Shown here piece by piece: positions 42,625-51,885 of a stretch of 64,000 nt of DNA. The position numbers were made by a program, and so were the translations under genes. The stretch's first letter is position 1. Every line of letters starts with the position of its first letter. Under the pieces are notes generated by a model, which saw only the letters and a program-made list of their open reading frames with translations, did not search any database and had not been told where the DNA came from. The DNA is from Anaerolineales bacterium (GTDB lineage Bacteria; Chloroflexota; Anaerolineae; Anaerolineales; Villigracilaceae), in contig JABTUU010000001.1 in the NCBI GenBank assembly GCA_015075275.1, positions 1,095,216 to 1,159,215 on the forward strand. The letters are read 5' to 3'.

Positions 42625-44369
42625 AGCCTCTCCTCTCTCAAAAGCGTCGTGATAACATCAAAAATCATTTGCGGAACGCGCTCAAAAGAATACGGCATAC
42701 AGACTCGTTCGTACAACCCATGCGCATCGCTCCCAAAGGGACCGATATTAACAACCGGGCAATGCAGCGCGCGAATCTCGTCTATTTTGGCCTCATCAAG
42801 CGCGTAGAACAACGCGTCTTGCGCGTCTCGCAACTCGAACAGCGGCAAGTTCTCCTTGAAGGGGGCGATCTCTATGTCTTCGTCCCAATGCGCGTAACTC
42901 AAATCGGATATATATGGATAGAAACCTCGGAATCGAATTTCCTCATCAGTTTTCCATAAAACGGATCGCACCGCTTTCGTCAGATCGTCTTCTTGCGGTT
43001 GCACAGGCGGGTAGTACGGCGGCGCGAAAAATACGATAACAGCAGGCCCGCCGATCTGCGCTAGCTTCGCCAACTCTGCAACGAGCATGCAACTCAACTC
43101 GCGCCCGTCTTTTGTCAACGCGCTATGCTTCTGAGCAGTCGCCTTTATCCAAGCGGAAAAATCTTCGCCGTTGTTTTTCGCTTCCCAACGCATTCGCGCC
43201 TTGTCTAACAAAACGGCATAATCCAACACAATCGAATTCCAATCTGACGGAGGCTGCGCCTGCCCGCCCTGCGACAGAAATCTCTCAAACGATGACGTTT
43301 GCCTGGCGCGCACAGCATCCAGCGAAGCGCGAGAGACTTCCTTCATTTTGCCCAGCGCTTGCTCGGGCGTTAACGCAAGCGTCAGCCAATTCACATAAAC
43401 GAACGCTTCGCCAGCCGTCTCCACATTATAGAAAAGTTTGCGATCGCGCATTTGCAGCGCAATCGGCGGCGGAGCGACCTCGACAGCTTCCTCGCCGCCC
43501 AACGTTCCACGCCATACGTCGCTCCAATCCGGATTGAGGTTAATGCGGCTGACCAATTCTGCCGCAATGTGCGCCGCATCCACGCCGCGAAAGACCTCGC
43601 CTACATGCGTTCGCCTACCAAGGATATAAAACGCCGGAAGCAGCTTTCCTATTACGCCCGAATAGATAAAACGCGTATCCTCATCTACATCGCGCGGCGC
43701 AACATAATCCGCATTAATCGCGCCGAGATATGACAGACCCTCATGATCGCGGAGTTTCAGCGCTTCAGGAAGCGCCGATAGGATGCCCGCCGATTCGGTT
43801 TCCTCGTCAGGACATGATAAAAACAGAAGATTGCCGCGCAAGCCGTCAATCAATCTTCGGCCATTTTCCTGCACTCGCGCAAATTCGCGCATGATCGCAA
43901 TCTGAATCGCCACGCCCGACTTCATATCCACAGAGCCGCGCCCAAACATCCACTCCCCCGATCCCAACGCCTGCCATGCCGCCCTCTCCGACCGGCTCAA
44001 TGCTTCGATGCGTCCCTCGCGCTCAAGCATTTCTTTTAGCGCGTGCGCCAATTCTCCGGGACGAAACGCAAGACTTGCATCGCCTAAACGCGCAAAATCT
44101 TCTACGCCGACCGTGTCAAAATGACTCGCCAGCACAACTGTCCTGCCGTCGTTTTGCGGATGGCGGCTCTTCAACAAGCAGGCGACGCTTCTACGCCCGT
44201 CGCCAACCTCCCAAAAAACTGGATCGAGCGAATCGCGTCTTAGCAGCGCGCCAATCTCCTCCGCGCAACAATTCTCTGCTTTCACATCTGGGCTGACGCT
44301 GGGAATAGCCACCAACGCCTCCGTCAATTGACGAACGTCATTAAACCAGCGGGATGATTCTTGACTCAT
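42621..44369 (-). CDS. rocB: RocB-like M20 family peptidase
   Basis: 582 residues. M20 metal-site residues are visible: LASHFDTVGVED, FGRGSVDMKSGVAIQ and FLSCPDEETESAG. Length and the C-terminal region (DLSYAHWDEDIEIA, CPVVNIGPFGSDAHG, LYERVCMPYSFERVPQMI) match RocB of the arginine utilisation regulon, whose exact reaction is not firmly known. It is likely a cytoplasmic amidohydrolase for a peptide or amide. It is the first gene of the cluster ending in pyk. Confidence 0.9.
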   Translation of the reverse strand: MSQESSRWFNDVRQLTEALVAIPSVSPDVKAENCCAEEIGALLRRDSLDPVFWEVGDGRRSVACLLKSRHPQNDGRTVVLASHFDTVGVEDFARLGDASLAFRPGELAHALKEMLEREGRIEALSRSERAAWQALGSGEWMFGRGSVDMKSGVAIQIAIMREFARVQENGRRLIDGLRGNLLFLSCPDEETESAGILSALPEALKLRDHEGLSYLGAINADYVAPRDVDEDTRFIYSGVIGKLLPAFYILGRRTHVGEVFRGVDAAHIAAELVSRINLNPDWSDVWRGTLGGEEAVEVAPPPIALQMRDRKLFYNVETAGEAFVYVNWLTLALTPEQALGKMKEVSRASLDAVRARQTSSFERFLSQGGQAQPPSDWNSIVLDYAVLLDKARMRWEAKNNGEDFSAWIKATAQKHSALTKDGRELSCMLVAELAKLAQIGGPAVIVFFAPPYYPPVQPQEDDLTKAVRSVLWKTDEEIRFRGFYPYISDLSYAHWDEDIEIAPFKENLPLFELRDAQDALFYALDEAKIDEIRALHCPVVNIGPFGSDAHGLYERVCMPYSFERVPQMIFDVITTLLREERL

Positions 44370-44460
44370 ATTTCACATTGTACCGAATTTTCATTTTTAC
44401 CCAAGTTATAAATATCCCCTAAAGAGCTAACATTTATCAAATTTCAACCGAGCCGCCGTC

Positions 44461-45480
44461 TTATTGATTCCGGACGATAAAGGTTAACAGACTGTCCAAG
44501 TATCTTTCTGCAAATTCAATGATCACCACGTCCGGCTTGCGCTCATCTACCCAGGAGAAATTCCACAAACCGCCGCCGCTGAAATTTTGGACGTACACGC
44601 TGTTATGGAAATGCTCCCCAAGCATAGGGATTACGTTAAAGAAAAACGAATCGTGGTACATAACAAGGTCGGGCAGATCGGCGCTGCGGTTATACGAAAA
44701 CATTAATTTTCGTCCGCCTAAGTTGATCGTTTTATAAGCGCTGTTCAAGTCAAACATCGGCGCAAATTGAATTCTCGATTCAGGCAACAACGTCGTCCCC
44801 ATTATGGCAGCTAGATCGAGCGTATCCGGTTCGCGAACGACCGGTTCAAAGTCAGAGGCGGGACGCGCCGCGAGATTCGGATGCGTTTTATGCAACTCGT
44901 TCATGATCGCTGAATAGGCAATATATGCGCCATAATCATTCCAGTGAGTGTCGGTAGCATAGTAAATCTGACGCTCCTCCTTGGCGGCGAGAAGCGGAGA
45001 GCGTAGGTCAATCATCCGCGTTTTGCCGCTGGCGCGCAACGCGCCAACGACCTGATCTAATTTGGAAATCGTTCCATATACAGGGATCTGTTCGGGGACG
45101 CGTTCCGGATAGATCGTGTTTTTATTCGGCGGTATCACGAGCAGCAGCGTAATACCGCGCCCGGCGTAATCTTCTGACAATGCGTCCAAGTTCGTCCGGA
45201 AAGCCGACAACTCCTTTTCAGTAAACAGGTCGATTCTCTGATAATCTTCTATATCGCCCTCGGCGGTATAGATCAACCAACCGTTGTCACCGACAAGCGT
45301 CTTAGGGAAGACGCGGTCTCCGATAAGCAGCCGCAAGTTAGAGAACAAAGCGATCAGGCGGGAACGTCCGTAGAAGGAATCCCCGATTTCATAGGGATCA
45401 AGCGCCAGAGTCCGCAGAGGAGCGAGAAGAAGTCCCATAAAAACGATAATGAAGCCGATGGAATAGATTCTCGCCTTCAT
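44461..45480 (-). CDS. AlgJ/AlgX-like SGNH acetyltransferase
   Basis: 339 residues from the ATG at 45480, whose A is shared with the stop of the upstream gene (TGATG). A signal anchor covers about 4-26. The catalytic TDTHWNDYGAY (D-x-H-W) and a later YHDSFFFNV with the nucleophile-like Ser match the SGNH fold of AlgJ/AlgX and DltD-like proteins. It works with the MBOAT partner upstream to acetylate a polysaccharide outside the cytoplasm. No alginate genes are near, so the acceptor is unknown. Confidence 0.85.
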   Translation of the reverse strand: MKARIYSIGFIIVFMGLLLAPLRTLALDPYEIGDSFYGRSRLIALFSNLRLLIGDRVFPKTLVGDNGWLIYTAEGDIEDYQRIDLFTEKELSAFRTNLDALSEDYAGRGITLLLVIPPNKNTIYPERVPEQIPVYGTISKLDQVVGALRASGKTRMIDLRSPLLAAKEERQIYYATDTHWNDYGAYIAYSAIMNELHKTHPNLAARPASDFEPVVREPDTLDLAAIMGTTLLPESRIQFAPMFDLNSAYKTINLGGRKLMFSYNRSADLPDLVMYHDSFFFNVIPMLGEHFHNSVYVQNFSGGGLWNFSWVDERKPDVVIIEFAERYLDSLLTFIVRNQ

Positions 45481-46898
45481 CAAAATCTCTCGTATATGCC
45501 CGGCAAAAACTGGCCGTTGACCATCGCGCCGACAGAGATGACGAATAAAACGAAAAGCAAAAGGTCCGTCGCCAAGCGCAGAAACGACGATCGTTCGGCG
45601 CGCAGATGAAGGTAGTCGCCAAGCGGCAGGCAAAATAAAATCCCAACGGCGAACGCAATAAGAAAAGACGGTTCAATGAACGGCAACGGACTAGTTGCCA
45701 AAAAAGATAAAGGGATCGTTTCAGCGATTCCACTGAACAGAAATTTAAGGAACGATCCGGCGTATTCTAAATTTGGCGCGCGGAAAATTAGCCATGTGAA
45801 CAAAACAACCGTTAGCGCATAGAGGCGGCGAAGCGGACGAAATGTATTTTGCAACCAACGGTTCAAGAACAGGTTTTCGATCGCGATGAAAAAACCGTGT
45901 ATTAATCCCCAAAGAGCGAATTCAATCGCGATGCCGTGCCATAGACCCGTCAAAAGGAAGACGACTAAAATGTTGAACGATTGTCCAATGATCGGAATTC
46001 GCCGCCGTTCCAGCGGATAGAAAACATAATCGCGGAACCATGACGAAAGCGAAATGTGCCAGCGCCGCCAAAAATCTCCGACGCTCTCCGCCATATATGG
46101 ATTGTTGAAGTTTTCGGCAAAGCGCAAGCCCATCATAGAAGCAAGTCCTATCGCCATATCAGTATAGCCAGAAAAATCATAATAGATCTGCAAAGCGTAA
46201 CCTGTTAATGCGAGCCAGCCGAAAAGCGGGGTTGTAGAACCAACCGGCAGTCCGAACGTCGCGTCAACGACTTTTGACAACGTATCCGCGATCAAAATCT
46301 TCTTAGCGAAACCAGCCATAAAGCGGCGCATGCCGCCCGAAATCTGTCGAGTGTCGAGCATGGGAGCGGGCAAGCTTTCTGCTAGCGTGCGATATCGTAC
46401 GATTGGACCTACAAGCAATTTCGGGAAAAGCAATATGTAAAACGCAAAAACGCCAAGCGATCCTTCCGCCTTGACCGCGCCCTTTCGTACATCAAGCAAG
46501 TATGAGATCAACTGGAAACTGATATAGGATAAGCCGAGCGGAAACGTCAGGGTATCCAGCCAATTGCTCGCGCGCATTGGAAGCAGGTCGCCGTATCGCA
46601 GGAGAAAATTATCCCCATATATGACGAACACTTTGAAGGCAACCAGAACGCCGATGTTAACCAGTAAGCCGAATGGAAGAATCCACTTTGCGGGCTTGGA
46701 ATCAAGTCGCTGACCGAACCAATAGTTGAAGAGGATTAGGATGAGAATCCAAATGAGATTGACCGCGTCACCCCACGCATAAAACAACAGACTGGCGAGA
46801 ATCCCAACGACGGGTCGCCAGCGCGGCTGGGCAAAGAAATAGAGGATGAGGAAGAACGGTAGGAACAGGAATAGAAATATAGCAGTAACAAAATTCAT
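45480..46898 (-). CDS. MBOAT family membrane O-acyltransferase (AlgI-like)
   Basis: 472 residues with about ten to eleven membrane segments. AlgI-type motifs: LGLSYISFQLISYLLDV, FYDFSGYTDMAIG-like YYDFSGYTDMAIGLASMMG, FWRRWHISLSSWFRDYVFYPLE and WHGIAIEFALWGLIHG with the catalytic His. It is thought to take acetyl groups from a cytoplasmic donor to the outer side, where the AlgJ-like protein places them on a glycan. Start 46898 fits the family length. The two genes overlap by one base. Confidence 0.92.
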   Translation of the reverse strand: MNFVTAIFLFLFLPFFLILYFFAQPRWRPVVGILASLLFYAWGDAVNLIWILILILFNYWFGQRLDSKPAKWILPFGLLVNIGVLVAFKVFVIYGDNFLLRYGDLLPMRASNWLDTLTFPLGLSYISFQLISYLLDVRKGAVKAEGSLGVFAFYILLFPKLLVGPIVRYRTLAESLPAPMLDTRQISGGMRRFMAGFAKKILIADTLSKVVDATFGLPVGSTTPLFGWLALTGYALQIYYDFSGYTDMAIGLASMMGLRFAENFNNPYMAESVGDFWRRWHISLSSWFRDYVFYPLERRRIPIIGQSFNILVVFLLTGLWHGIAIEFALWGLIHGFFIAIENLFLNRWLQNTFRPLRRLYALTVVLFTWLIFRAPNLEYAGSFLKFLFSGIAETIPLSFLATSPLPFIEPSFLIAFAVGILFCLPLGDYLHLRAERSSFLRLATDLLLFVLFVISVGAMVNGQFLPGIYERF

Positions 46899-46930
46899 AG
46901 CGGCGCTTCGTTAAGATTCTATCTCCACGA

Positions 46931-47836
46931 TTACTTCTGACTCACCGCCTTCTTCCAGTATCGCAACAACCCATCCGCGCTCATGCCAAGTGGGTTGGCA
47001 AGTTCGTAGGCTTTGACCACGTCCTCGCTCAAGCCGACGGCTCTGCCTTCGTCCATTACCCAATTCGTAAAACTCGCGCGCAGTTCTTCGATAGGCGGCT
47101 CAGAAGGCATGACTTGTTCCATCCAACGCGCGGCGGAGTCGAGTCCTTTTTCCATTTCGTCGAGCTGCCAATCCACATCATCGTAGATTCCAAAGTGAGT
47201 CGGCGCGATACGCGAAAATTTTTCTTTTCGTAAACGAGCAATGCTTTGCTTCCATTTTTCAAGGTTCAATTCGGGCGGCGGCATGGGGACGCGCAAGTAT
47301 TGATAGCCCGGGATTCGCACGCCGCCTACATCGCCGCAGAAGAAAGTATCTTCAAGTTGGTACGCAAAGTGATGCTCCGCGTGTCCGGGTGTGTTATGCG
47401 GAATAAATTCCGCGCTCCCAATATGAATCCCTTCGCCATCGTTCGCTACATGCAATTTATTTTCAGGCACGGGCAGGAAATCGCCCCACAGCGTTTGCAT
47501 TCGATCTCCATAGATGCGCGTTGCGCTAGCGATCAATTTCTCAGGGTTGAGCATGTGCGGCGCGCCGATAGGATGGACATAGATCTCAGCGCCCTGAGTG
47601 GCAAGCCAGCCCGCCGCACCCGCGTGATCGAGATGGATGTGCGTCAGTAGAATGTGAGTTACATCGCGGGTAGATAAGCCCTGCGCCGCAAGTCCAGCCT
47701 GCAGTCCGGGAAGAGTCGAGCCCGGTCCGCTTTCGATCAAAATAACCGCATCTCCGCTCCGAATTAAATAAGAAGCGATGGCATGCGAACGTCCTTGGAA
47801 GTTCAGGTCAAGTGTGTCAATACGGGTCTGCGCCAT
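46931..47836 (-). CDS. Metallo-beta-lactamase fold hydrolase
   Basis: 301 residues. The zinc-binding motif LLTHIHLDHAGAAGWLA, then NTPGHAEHHFAY and FFCGDVGGVR, gives the full set of MBL-fold metal ligands. An AGGAG site precedes the ATG at 47836. The frame overlaps the end of the DUF58 gene by 34 bases, so it is coupled to moxR and DUF58. Substrate unknown; GloB-like, lactonase-like and other activities are all possible. Confidence 0.88.
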   Translation of the reverse strand: MAQTRIDTLDLNFQGRSHAIASYLIRSGDAVILIESGPGSTLPGLQAGLAAQGLSTRDVTHILLTHIHLDHAGAAGWLATQGAEIYVHPIGAPHMLNPEKLIASATRIYGDRMQTLWGDFLPVPENKLHVANDGEGIHIGSAEFIPHNTPGHAEHHFAYQLEDTFFCGDVGGVRIPGYQYLRVPMPPPELNLEKWKQSIARLRKEKFSRIAPTHFGIYDDVDWQLDEMEKGLDSAARWMEQVMPSEPPIEELRASFTNWVMDEGRAVGLSEDVVKAYELANPLGMSADGLLRYWKKAVSQK

Positions 47837-49125
47837 GGGATCTCCTGAAAATCAGTTTTATTATAGAACGAGGAAAGTGTTGCGCCGAGGTCTTCTCCGC
47901 AAGATATGCGACAGACCGGCGTTTTACGTTCTTCCAGCAAGCGCGCCAACTTCTCATTATCTGCGTGCGACCCGAACGAGCGGATCATCAGCAATAGGAT
48001 CACCGGACGAAGGTTTTTACGCTGCAGGCTGTCTATTGCAACCAACAATTCGGGTTGCGTCGTCGGCGTGATAAGGATTGCGCTGCTACCCTGCGGCAAC
48101 TGCCCAATTTGCGCGGCAACGAGCGCGGAAAGCGAGAGGGGACTCTCATCTTGGATAAATGCCAACGCCTCGAGGATTTTCGCTTCCTGTCGTTGGCTTC
48201 GTTCGGCAGGGATGATTTTATACGATTTTCCTGAGGCGGTAATTAAACCAACGGATCGACGCTCTCTCAGAAAGTAGCGCGCCAACGACGCGGCGGCGCT
48301 GATCGAATACTCTAACGTAGAAGCAGGCAATTGGATCTTCCGTCGCCGAAGCAGAAAAAGGTCGTCGGCGGGCGGGCGTTCAAACTCCGCGCCAGGCTTC
48401 GACGCATGCGCGCCGCGATGCGCGTCAAGAAACAGCCATACTTCCGATTGCGGATCTCGCTCAAACTCTTTGACCATCAAGCGGTCGCGGCGCACGCTCG
48501 TCCGCCAATGAATGCGCTTGAGCGGGTCGCCTGGCACGTATTCGCGCACGCCTGCCGCATGCGGAGTGACATCCTGCGATTTCTGCCGTATCGCTTGTCC
48601 GCCGGGCAGTAAGCCCGGCGGCGAAAGGAAAGCAGACACTTCAGCCAACATCGGAAGCACAACCAATTGTTCGTTTGCAGGAAATACTTTCGAAACACAG
48701 AAAATACCGAACGGATCGCCAGAGCGGATGCGAGTCGGACCAAGCGCAAATCCACCGCGGGCGACGAGCCAGGTTCGGGCGGTGTACGATCGTTTTTGGC
48801 GCGGAGACAGAAAAGTTAACACGCGTGATCCGCGCGCAAAGGGTATCGTCGTCTCATTCGACACTTCCAGCCAAAGTTTGGGCGCACGGCTGGCGTTTGT
48901 AATCTCGTAATGCTCCTCAAATATATCGCCCACTGCGGCGCGTAACGAGCGCGCGCGACGTTCAACGCGTATGCCGCGCAACGAGGTGAACGCCAGCCAG
49001 CCTGCAAAAATCAACAGCGTTAAGCCGGCATAGAATAAATTAGCATAAAAGATCGCGCCGTCTGTCGCCGATCCTACGCCTCCAACGAGCAACAATGTAA
49101 GCGCGAACACGCGCCCGGCGTTCAC
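47803..49125 (-). CDS. DUF58 domain protein, MoxR partner
   Basis: 440 residues. Two membrane helices lie near the N-terminus (about 7-42). The DUF58 signature is in REYVPGDPLKRIHWRTSVRRD followed by VKEFERDPQSEVWLFLDAH, with a vWA-like DxHxG. Such proteins pair with MoxR AAA ATPases in a chaperone-like system that matures other proteins or enzymes. It starts four bases inside the moxR stop. The transglutaminase-like protein that often completes this cluster is missing here; an MBL hydrolase gene follows instead. Confidence 0.88.
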   Translation of the reverse strand: MNAGRVFALTLLLVGGVGSATDGAIFYANLFYAGLTLLIFAGWLAFTSLRGIRVERRARSLRAAVGDIFEEHYEITNASRAPKLWLEVSNETTIPFARGSRVLTFLSPRQKRSYTARTWLVARGGFALGPTRIRSGDPFGIFCVSKVFPANEQLVVLPMLAEVSAFLSPPGLLPGGQAIRQKSQDVTPHAAGVREYVPGDPLKRIHWRTSVRRDRLMVKEFERDPQSEVWLFLDAHRGAHASKPGAEFERPPADDLFLLRRRKIQLPASTLEYSISAAASLARYFLRERRSVGLITASGKSYKIIPAERSQRQEAKILEALAFIQDESPLSLSALVAAQIGQLPQGSSAILITPTTQPELLVAIDSLQRKNLRPVILLLMIRSFGSHADNEKLARLLEERKTPVCRISCGEDLGATLSSFYNKTDFQEIPWRRPVLTHLT

Positions 49126-50099
49126 GTTGTTTCGCCTTTGCGTTTCTCGACGATCCGATACTCGCCTCCGGGCGTCGCAACGCTGTGAACGATTTCCTGC
49201 ACAATTCGATCGGCGCTCAATTCGCGCAGTCGCGCCGCAGGCGAAACGATAATACGATGCCCAAGAACCGCCACTGCTAAGGCTTTAATATCGTCCGGCA
49301 AGACGTAGTCGCGCCCTTGTAGCGCGGCGCGCGCCTGACTAGCGCGGAACAGCGCCAAACTGCCGCGCGGACTCGCCCCAAGGTACACGTCGGCGCTTCG
49401 ACGCGTGCGCCCGACAAGGTCAACGATATATTTTTGCGCGATCAGCGAGACAAACACGGCGCGAACCTCCGTAATCGCCTTCAATAATTCCTTAACTGTG
49501 ATCACCGGCGTTAATGTTTCAATCGGGTGCTTAAGCTGTTGCCTGCTAAGAATATTCACTTCTTCCGGCGGGCTGGGATAGCCCATGCGGAGACGAAGCA
49601 AGAAGCGGTCTAACTGCGCTTCGGGCAATGGGAAAGTGCCCTCATACTCGATTGGGTTTTGCGTAGCGAGCGCCATAAACGGCTTCGGCAACGGATGCGT
49701 AATTCCGTCAACTGTAATCTGCCGCTCCTCCATCGCCTCAAGCAGCGCGGCTTGCGTTTTTGGCGTAGCGCGGTTAATTTCATCGGCAAGGACGATCTGT
49801 CCCATGATCGGTCCTGCGCGAAACTCGAACTCGCGCTTCTGTTGATTAAAAATAGACACGCCTGTCACGTCGCTAGGCAACATATCGGGCGTGAATTGAA
49901 TGCGATTGAACGTACAATCCAGCGATTTTGCAAAACTGCGCGCAAGCATGGTCTTGCCGACGCCGGGCACATCTTCGATAAGCAAATGCCCCTGACTAAG
50001 CAAACCAATCGTCGCTAACTCTAATGCCTGACGTTTGCCCATAATCACTTTTTCAAGGTTGCCAAGCAGTTTTTCGCCAAAATTTTGAATGTTTGACAT
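49122..50099 (-). CDS. moxR: MoxR family AAA ATPase
   Basis: 325 residues. Walker A is LLIEDVPGVGKTMLARSFAK at about 35-54, Walker B is IVLADEINRATPKTQAALLE, with sensor regions LATQNPIEYEGTFPLPEAQ and a C-terminal lid (GASPRGSLALFRASQARAAL). MoxR ATPases act as chaperones with a DUF58/vWA partner. The start is followed upstream by an IS1 element whose left end lies 65 bases away, so its native promoter may have been displaced. Confidence 0.94.
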   Translation of the reverse strand: MSNIQNFGEKLLGNLEKVIMGKRQALELATIGLLSQGHLLIEDVPGVGKTMLARSFAKSLDCTFNRIQFTPDMLPSDVTGVSIFNQQKREFEFRAGPIMGQIVLADEINRATPKTQAALLEAMEERQITVDGITHPLPKPFMALATQNPIEYEGTFPLPEAQLDRFLLRLRMGYPSPPEEVNILSRQQLKHPIETLTPVITVKELLKAITEVRAVFVSLIAQKYIVDLVGRTRRSADVYLGASPRGSLALFRASQARAALQGRDYVLPDDIKALAVAVLGHRIIVSPAARLRELSADRIVQEIVHSVATPGGEYRIVEKRKGETT

Positions 50100-50164
50100 G
50101 AATCAATCCTTAACGTAGGCAATTCTACGCTCGTTTGCCGAAACAAGCAATCTGCACAAAAAAG

Positions 50165-50175
50165 GGGAGTGTCCA
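50165..50175 (+). repeat. Left inverted repeat of the IS1-family element
   Basis: GGGAGTGTCCA is the exact reverse complement of 50938-50948. Similarity fades after 11 bases. Confidence 0.85.
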
Positions 50176-50197
50176 AGATAAGAAGTAAAATAGGGAG

Positions 50198-50937
50198 ATG
50201 AAATGTCCAAACTGTGGAGCAAACTGGCGGCAAAGGAAAGCAGGATTCAATCATTCAGGAAGCCAACGATACAAATGTGGAGAATGCGGGCGGGCATATA
50301 CGCCTGTGGCAAAGGAGAAAGGGTATCCGAAGGAAACACGCATGTTGGCGTTGCGGATGTATGTGGAAGGGAGTAGTCAGCGTTCAATTGCTCGCATCTT
50401 GAAGGTCAGTCCGCAAAGTGTCTCGAACTGGATCAATGCCTATGTAGCGCAATTGCCGCCAGCGCCAGTCCCTCGCAAGCCCAGAGTGGCAGAGTTGGAC
50501 GAGTTGTACACCTTTTTGAAGCGTAAAAAAACAAAATCTACGTCCTGACGGTGGTAGATCTAGCCACGCACTGCCTGCTGAGTTGGGATGCGGTCACGGA
50601 ACGAAGCACAGCCAATCTGCAAGCCTGCCTCGAACGCGCCCCACAAGCCCGACAATACTATAGTGATGCGTTTCCAGGCTACGACAACTTGTATTACGGC
50701 GCTCCCTATGAAATGCGCTCGGATAAAAAGGAAACCTATTCAGTCGAAGCCGTCAACGCGGATTTACGTCATTATCTCAAGCGGCTAGCACGTAGGTCTC
50801 GTTGTTTTTCCCGTCGTCTGGATGCTTTACTCAAGAATCTGCGCCTCTTCGCATACTGCTACAACCAACGACAATTGATGAAACAACAATATCCGCAATA
50901 CAATTTGCCGCTCATTGATTTCCTGTATCCTCTATGA
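50198..50937 (+). CDS. IS1-family transposase InsAB (needs -1 frameshift)
   Basis: The first frame (50198-50548) codes for an InsA-like protein with two zinc-finger CxxC pairs (CPNCGANW, KCGECGRAY) and a helix-turn-helix (SQRSIARILKVSPQSVSNWI). A -1 shift at a run of seven A then C (50525-50532) joins it to the second frame, giving KNKIYVLTVVDLATHCLLSW and then YYSDAFPGYDN and TYSVEAVNADLRHYLKRLAR. The D-D-E catalytic residues and the FSR end motif seem intact, so the element may still be active. Confidence 0.85.
50525..50532 (+). promoter_or_regulatory. Slippery A7C frameshift site of the transposase
   Basis: Seven A followed by C, where a -1 slip moves ribosomes from the InsA frame, which ends at 50548, into the catalytic frame. 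IS1 uses a similar A6C site. Confidence 0.75.
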
Positions 50938-50948
50938 TGGACACTCCC
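50938..50948 (-). repeat. Right inverted repeat of the IS1-family element
   Basis: Reads GGGAGTGTCCA on the minus strand, an exact match to the left end. Confidence 0.85.
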
Positions 50949-50985
50949 ATGTTTGCGTCGTTTGGGATTCTGTAGAAGAGAGAAT

Positions 50986-51882
50986 TTATACGTCGGACGT
51001 TTTGGGCGGCGTCCTTTGATACGAACGATTGATGATGTAAACGCCGGTCAACGCAATTACGCCGCCGACGCCCTGCCAGATTGTGGGGATTTCGCCGAGC
51101 AAAGGAACGGCGAAAATCGTCGTAGCGACCGGTTGCAAAACCATCGTTGGCGCAACGACAGAAGCCGGCAAATGTCCGAGCGCGTATGCCAGCGCCATGT
51201 AACCGATCAACTGCGAGACGATGGCGGAAGCGAGGAATATAAACCATGTGCGCGCATCGAACCCGCTAAGCGGATGCTTCATTGCGAGGTTGGCAACGAG
51301 CAGCCCTGCGCTGGCGCCAACGCCTACGAACCAAATATGACTGATCGTATCGAAGCGTGCGCGGCTCTTTTCGGTGAAGAGATAGTAACCGCCAAAGAAA
51401 ATCCCCGTAAAGGTTGCCATTAGGTCGCCGATGCCGAAACGCGGGTGCAGCAGAAAATCGGTTCCCATGATTAACAGCGCGCCTGCCAGCGTGAACCCAA
51501 GCCCGCGCCAAAATACGCTATTGAGTTTTCTCTTGAAGATCAACCATGTTCCCAGCGCGACCCAGAGCGGAGCGGTGTTGCCCAGCAATGTCGCGTTCGA
51601 TGCGGTTGTATATGCGAGCGAGGTTGTCCATAGCGCGAGATCGCCGGCGGAAAAGAAGCCTGCGAATAAGGGAAACCACATTGCTCGCGTTAGCGTCAGC
51701 GGGTTTTGTTTGGCGCGCGGCAAGAAGAACGGCAGCAGTAAGAAGAGAGAAAAGAAAACACGATAAAATGCAGTAACGGGACCTGGCGCGTCCGCCCAGC
51801 GGATGAACATGGCGGATAAACTTAATGCCAATACGCCTGCGCCGAGCGCGGTATAAGCAAGCAAGGATTTATTCTGCGTCAT
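50986..51882 (-). CDS. EamA/DMT family transporter
   Basis: 298 residues with ten expected membrane helices in two EamA repeats. Typical end motifs: FIRWADAPGPVTAFYRVFFS early, TASNATLLGNTAPLWVALG, and VVAPTMVLQPVATTIFAVPLLGE late. It is probably an exporter of a small metabolite; substrate unknown. Its 3' end lies 38 bases from the IS1 element, and it is three bases from the HAD gene upstream. Confidence 0.9.
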   Translation of the reverse strand: MTQNKSLLAYTALGAGVLALSLSAMFIRWADAPGPVTAFYRVFFSLFLLLPFFLPRAKQNPLTLTRAMWFPLFAGFFSAGDLALWTTSLAYTTASNATLLGNTAPLWVALGTWLIFKRKLNSVFWRGLGFTLAGALLIMGTDFLLHPRFGIGDLMATFTGIFFGGYYLFTEKSRARFDTISHIWFVGVGASAGLLVANLAMKHPLSGFDARTWFIFLASAIVSQLIGYMALAYALGHLPASVVAPTMVLQPVATTIFAVPLLGEIPTIWQGVGGVIALTGVYIINRSYQRTPPKTSDV

Positions 51883-51885
51883 GGA

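Larger units (their letters stand above)
50165..50948 (+). mobile_element. IS1-family insertion sequence, 784 bp
   Basis: The element is bounded by 11-bp inverted repeats and carries a complete two-frame IS1-type transposase. The size fits the IS1 family (about 700-800 bp). No target-site duplication is visible: the 8 bases left of 50165 (CAAAAAAG) and right of 50948 (ATGTTTGC) differ. It lies between the moxR start and the end of a transporter gene, so it interrupts no gene. Confidence 0.88.

Noticed and set aside
50198..50937. Transposase as two separate or broken genes
   Set aside because: The two frames join by a -1 shift at A7C into a continuous IS1-type transposase with all catalytic residues.
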